A DNA stretch of 54,575 bases, taken from contig NZ_FMBC01000035.1 in the NCBI RefSeq assembly GCF_900094795.1, forward strand, positions 1 through 54,575, given 5' to 3'. Made by a program: the position numbers and the translations under genes. The DNA comes from Kosakonia oryziphila. GTDB taxonomy: Bacteria; Pseudomonadota; Gammaproteobacteria; Enterobacterales; Enterobacteriaceae. Each line of letters starts with the position of its first letter. Within the stretch, counting starts at the first letter, position 1. The notes beneath the pieces were generated by a model. It saw only the letters and a program-made list of their open reading frames with translations. It searched no databases and was not told where the DNA came from. Of this stretch, positions 51,512-54,575 are shown in pieces.

Positions 51512-52648
51512 ATGGCACTTACAGACCTGACCAAATCACTTAACGATGCCGTCAGCAGTTATAACGATTCACTGACTGAGGCGGTAAAAAGTCCGGGGTT
51601 CAGCATTTCGATGGGCGGCAAAGTGCTGACGCAGCTAGATGATCGGATTATGTCGTTGTCACTGACGGACAACCGGGGTTTTGATGCCGATCAGCTATCC
51701 ATTTCCATTGATGACAGTGATGGTATGGTTGCACTGCCACCTCGCGGGGCTGAGCTTGCCGTATCATTTGGCTGGCTGGGTGAACCTCTGATTTACAAGG
51801 GGCTGTATACGGTTGACGAGGTTTCCCACGAAGGCCCGGCAGATACCATTGGCATTACTGCCCGCAGCGCTGATTTTCGTGAAGAGTTCAACGTTAAGCG
51901 TGAAGTCTCCTGGCATGATGTGACCGTTGAGCGCGTCGTGTCGGCTATTGCACACCGTTACGGGCTGAAGGCGCAGATCAGTGAAATGCTCATGGACATT
52001 GAGATTGATCACGCCGACCAGACGCAGGAAAGCGACATGTCATTCCTTACCCGCATGGCGGAAATGCTGGGTGCAATTGCCACCGTCAAGAACGGCAGTC
52101 TGCTGTTTATCCTGCCGGGTGGTGGTGTTACCGCTGACGGGAAGGCGTTACCTTCTGCCAGCATTGACCGCACGAGCGGCGATCGACACCGCTTTCGTAT
52201 TGCCGATCGGGATGCGTATACCGGCGTCAGGGCTTACTGGCTGGATCTGAATTTTGGCAAAAAGAAAAAGGTTAGCGTTAAGCGCCGCAAGCCTGCAAAG
52301 CCAAAAAAAGAGAAGAGCAGTAGTCGTGAGGGCGATTACATGGAAGGCGCAGACGGTAACGTCTATGTACTGCGCAAAACTTACCAGAATGAAGAGGCGG
52401 CGAAACGTGCGGCAGCGGCAAAATGGCAACAGCTTCAGCGTGGTGCGGCAGAGTTTTCGATCACCCTGGCGCGTGGCCGCGCTGAGCTTTACCCAGAAAT
52501 GCACGTTACGGTTAGCGGTTTTAAGGATGAAATAGATAATCAGGACTGGATCATTGCGCGTGCTGAGCACGTCATAGACGACAACGGCTTTACTACCCGG
52601 CTGGAACTGGAAGCAAAAATACCTGACTGGATAGCGGAAACTGAATAA
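51512..52648 (+). CDS. D: Tail/baseplate hub protein D
   Basis: 378 aa (P2 D 387). Late-control-D/gp27-like: MSLSLTDNRGFDADQLSIS, DSDGMVALPPRGAELAVSFGW, SDMSFLTRMAEMLGAIATVKN. A Lys-rich insert (KKKKVSVKRRKPAKPKKEK, about 250-270) is unusual. In P2 D follows U directly; here it is 5.4 kb from U and faces the other way. Confidence 0.93.
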   Translation: MALTDLTKSLNDAVSSYNDSLTEAVKSPGFSISMGGKVLTQLDDRIMSLSLTDNRGFDADQLSISIDDSDGMVALPPRGAELAVSFGWLGEPLIYKGLYTVDEVSHEGPADTIGITARSADFREEFNVKREVSWHDVTVERVVSAIAHRYGLKAQISEMLMDIEIDHADQTQESDMSFLTRMAEMLGAIATVKNGSLLFILPGGGVTADGKALPSASIDRTSGDRHRFRIADRDAYTGVRAYWLDLNFGKKKKVSVKRRKPAKPKKEKSSSREGDYMEGADGNVYVLRKTYQNEEAAKRAAAAKWQQLQRGAAEFSITLARGRAELYPEMHVTVSGFKDEIDNQDWIIARAEHVIDDNGFTTRLELEAKIPDWIAETE

Positions 52649-52687
52649 AATGAAATAGAGTTCAACTCCCACAGGGGAGCCATCATT

Positions 52688-52936
52688 ATGTTCAGATGTC
52701 CATTCTGCGGCGCTATGGCCCGCACCCGTACCAGCCGTAAAATAACCGATATGACGATCCGGCAATATCACCAGTGCCAGAATATGGAATGTAGCCGGTC
52801 ATTCACCACGTTAAACAGCGTGGAAAGGGAAGTAACGAAACGCGTAGGCACTGCACCGTTACCGCCTGACTTTATCCCCCGCGATGCCTTTCCGGAATCA
52901 CATTACGGCAGAGACCAGCTTAATCTGGCTCTCTGA
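52688..52936 (+). CDS. ogr: Late gene activator Ogr
   Basis: 82 aa zinc-finger protein with Cys in FRCPFCG and CQNMECSRSF (CxxC-N22-CxxxxC), as in P2 Ogr/186 B/P4 Delta. Binds upstream of late promoters and contacts the RNA polymerase alpha subunit. GGGGAG lies upstream of the ATG. Confidence 0.95.
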   Translation: MFRCPFCGAMARTRTSRKITDMTIRQYHQCQNMECSRSFTTLNSVEREVTKRVGTAPLPPDFIPRDAFPESHYGRDQLNLAL

Positions 52937-52949
52937 CCACCATCATAGC

Positions 52950-52978
52950 GCCCCCGTAACTCTATTTAGTGCGGGGGC
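52950..52978 (+). terminator. Hairpin after ogr
   Basis: GCCCCCG/CGGGGGC 7-bp stem with a 15-base loop, 14 bp after the ogr stop. No long T-run follows. Confidence 0.5.
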
Positions 52979-53061
52979 AACTTCAAGCAAAACGTTTTTT
53001 CCAGAGAAAATATCTTTGATAACATCGGTCAGCATATTAATAGCGATGATGGGATAGGGAT

Positions 53062-53445
53062 ATGAAAAAGGTGTTGTTAATACTGGCTTTGGTTTCTCTC
53101 GTTGGATGTAAGCCCGGCGCTGAAAAAGCTGTTGAACTAGGTAAGTCAGAAGTTGCAGCAGATGTTAGGGATCCAGATAGCGTAAAATTTAGATATCTTC
53201 GATTTGTTCAGGGTGAGGATTCACCTGATGGGGCTATCACTGGCTATGTTTGCGGCCAGATCAATGCAAAAAATGGTTTTGGGGCTTACGAGGGATTCTC
53301 TCCATTCCTTATGAAAATAAGCATGAAATCAAAGGGTACGTTTTCTAAGGGGGTCACCTACTCTGTAACGGAGAAGAAAATCTACACCCGGTTTAGTGAT
53401 CCAGTGCCAGCGTCATACAAAGACAATTGCGGCCCTGATGAGTGA
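53062..53445 (+). CDS. Prophage lipoprotein (lysogenic-conversion candidate)
   Basis: 127 aa. Lipoprotein signal MKKVLLILALVSLVGC with lipobox Cys16. The mature part carries AADVRDPDSVKFRYLRF and YVCGQINAKNGFGAYEGFSP, a pattern seen in small bacterial lipoproteins of unknown function. It has its own AT-rich upstream DNA and a terminator, lies outside the late operon next to attR, and is therefore likely a moron expressed in the lysogen. Confidence 0.72.
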   Translation: MKKVLLILALVSLVGCKPGAEKAVELGKSEVAADVRDPDSVKFRYLRFVQGEDSPDGAITGYVCGQINAKNGFGAYEGFSPFLMKISMKSKGTFSKGVTYSVTEKKIYTRFSDPVPASYKDNCGPDE

Positions 53446-53463
53446 GGGATGTTTCGGTAAGAT

Positions 53464-53487
53464 GCCGGGCAGAAGCCCGGCTTTTTT
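53464..53487 (+). terminator. Terminator after the lipoprotein gene
   Basis: GCCGGGC-AGAA-GCCCGGC stem-loop with six T. Confidence 0.85.
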
Positions 53488-53496
53488 ACGTCGAAG

Positions 53497-53515
53497 TGTA
53501 GTCAAAATGTAGACG
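53497..53515 (+). repeat. Integrase arm-type direct repeats, right side
   Basis: TGTAGTCA at 53497 and TGTAGACG at 53508, 11-bp period, the counterpart of the pair at 20455/20466. Confidence 0.6.
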
Positions 53516-53565
53516 AAGTTTAGAATAAATCCTTTTATTCCAATGTGTTGCTGGCTAGATTTCTT

Positions 53566-53610
53566 CACCATCCCTGTCTTCCCCCACATGATGTGGGGGT
53601 TTTTTTTATC
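53566..53610 (+). repeat. attR core of the P2-like prophage
   Basis: Second copy of the CpxQ 3'-half/terminator sequence: 33 bp identical to 20329-20361, then one extra G, eight T and ATCA. It is also the left att site of the second, decayed element that follows. Confidence 0.88.
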
Positions 53611-53691
53611 AATTACTTACACATTATTCTAAATAAAACAGTAGCTTAGAAAAAGCTGTGACAGTATGGAACGGTTTCAAAACCCTCTGAG

Positions 53692-53710
53692 TGTGGACAC
53701 AATGTGGACA
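53692..53710 (+). repeat. Arm-type repeats of the second element
   Basis: TGTGGACA at 53692 and 53703, the same 11-bp period as in the resident prophage but a different base, between the att core and the second int. Confidence 0.55.
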
Positions 53711-53724
53711 CTCAGAGAGATGAT

Positions 53725-54258
53725 TTATACCGTCACTCCTCCGTTAAGAGGGTTCAACGCGACAGCATTTTGCAGGTAGTCAGGAGCAAGGTGCGCATAG
53801 GCCATTGTCTGCTGAATGCTTGCATGCCCGAGAATCTGTTGCAGGGCAATAATATTTCCCCCGTTCATCATGAAATGGCTTGCGAAAGTGTGGTGCAGAA
53901 TATGTGTTGCCTGATTGGGTGGAATGTCAGGTTTCACGTTGCGTAAGACCCCGCAAAATTTTTCATAATCAACTTTGAACAGCTTCCCACTGGCTTCCTC
54001 TTTCACTTTCTATTCAAGCTGTGCTGAGATAGGCACGGTTCGCTTTTTGCCGTTTTTAGTTTTCAAAAAGGTAACCCTGCAACTGGCTATCTGCGCCGGT
54101 TTTAGAGTAGCTACCTCTGTCCATCTTCCGCCAGTGCTAAGGCAGAGGATAGCAACGAGCAAAGCATCTCCGGTCAATACTCCTAACAGCCTTTCAATTT
54201 CTGACTTGTCCAGAAACGTCATTTCCGGCTTAGCTTCTGCCAGTAGAGGAAAATTATG
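53725..54258 (-). pseudogene. Second P2-like integrase, 5'-truncated with an amber stop
   Basis: C-terminal part of a homologue of the int at 20480-21460. The distal piece (53725-54006) has HILHHTFASHFMMNGGNI, LGHASIQQTMAYAHL and Tyr. The proximal piece (to about 54258) has EAKPEMTFLDKSEIERLLG and CLSTGGRW. The two are in one frame, separated only by a TAG at 54010-54012 where the intact gene reads ELEKEIK. Homology ends near 54258, so about the first 150 residues are gone. The HxxR box also reads HILHH. Confidence 0.9.
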
Positions 54259-54310
54259 AACCGAGTGTAGCCGACATAGTCAAGCTTGGCGAAGTTCACC
54301 AAGGCAGACC

Positions 54311-54412
54311 ATGTCTGACGATTTCAGAGCAACAATATTTATAGATGTGAAAACGCCTGTGCTTACAGAGAGTGCTTTGTATGAATGCGGTCGCAAAGCA
54401 GGCGTGATGTGA
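54311..54412 (+). CDS. Small ORF in the second-element remnant
   Basis: 33 codons (MSDDFRATIFIDVKTPVLTE...) with no recognised family. It lies directly before AAATAAATCCTTTTATTTCA, which resembles the DNA just left of attR in the resident prophage (53524-53542). Probably a fragment from the right end of the lost second prophage. Confidence 0.25.
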   Translation: MSDDFRATIFIDVKTPVLTESALYECGRKAGVM

Positions 54413-54484
54413 AATAAATCCTTTTATTTCATATTGATATGGTTTTTTGTCGCCGCGCATGACTTCTACATCCATGGTGGGGAG

Positions 54485-54575
54485 TAATGCCGATCAGTTA
54501 AGGATCAGTTGACCGATCCAGTGGCTGTGTAAGAATCCGGAAACGCTCACTCGTTTCCGGATTTTTTTATGTACA
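54485..54575. mobile_element. Probable end of an IS4-type insertion sequence, cut by the window edge
   Basis: TAATGCCGATCAGTTAAGGA resembles the terminal inverted repeat I recall for IS4. It is followed by a strong hairpin (ATCCGGAAACG/CGTTTCCGGAT, 54535-54562) with seven T. A transposase gene would lie to the right. The identification rests on memory of the terminal repeat. fieF, expected after cpxP, is not reached. Confidence 0.45.

Noticed and set aside
1..54575. tRNA and rRNA genes, and CRISPR arrays
   Set aside because: Looked for cloverleaf-type and rRNA-like sequence and regular repeat arrays on both strands; none recognised. The phage target is an sRNA gene, not a tRNA gene.

Overview
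The window is chromosomal DNA of an enterobacterium. Gene order and protein sequence place it near Escherichia, Salmonella, Citrobacter and Enterobacter/Kosakonia, but proteins such as YihY and FdhD differ clearly from what I recall of E. coli K-12, so I do not name a species. From left to right it holds: the 3' end of a group II intron (1-356); a conserved backbone yihX-yihY-dtd-fabY, an esterase, fdhE/fdoIHG, fdhD, an AzlCD-type exporter with a divergent regulator, sodA, kdgT, a DapA-family aldolase, yiiM and cpxA-cpxR-cpxP (437-20369); a P2-family prophage of about 33.2 kb (20329-53610); and beyond it a collapsed second P2-like element plus what looks like the end of an IS4-type element (53611-54575).

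Backbone. Respiratory formate dehydrogenase O (FdoG with an in-frame UGA selenocysteine codon, FdoH, FdoI) is co-transcribed with its assembly factor fdhE and diverges from fdhD, the sulfurtransferase for its molybdenum cofactor. The rha and frv genes that K-12 carries between fdhD and sodA are not here. That interval holds a small periplasmic DUF1471 protein, an azlCD pair and an XRE-cupin regulator. kdgT (2-keto-3-deoxygluconate uptake) faces a DapA-family aldolase gene that could act on the same compound. A canonical LexA-type palindrome lies directly upstream of the esterase gene.

Prophage. The attachment core (33 identical bp, then an 11-12 bp T-run tail) coincides with the 3' half and terminator of the CpxQ small RNA at the end of cpxP. 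Integration therefore rebuilds the sRNA terminator on the cpxP side. Order: int, repressor with two direct operator repeats, a lysogen-strand membrane-protein cassette, cox, small early genes, a modification block (Dam-type methylase, PAPS-reductase-like protein, C5 cytosine methylase with a second long frame inside it), replication gene A, a cargo site (second Dam-type methylase, HicAB), then Q-P / O-N-M-L-X-Y-K-lysB-lysC-R-S-V-W-J-I-H-tfa, the F operon (FI-FII-E/E'-T-U), D, ogr and a lipoprotein gene.

The features most worth following are: (1) two protein-like reading frames sharing 741 bp in the cytosine methylase gene; (2) the F operon pointing opposite to its neighbours, so that FI and D now diverge from one symmetric Ogr-type box matching the box between P and O; (3) the unknown two-gene membrane cassette between the repressor and cox; (4) phage integration inside an sRNA gene, with a second int remnant stacked at the same site.
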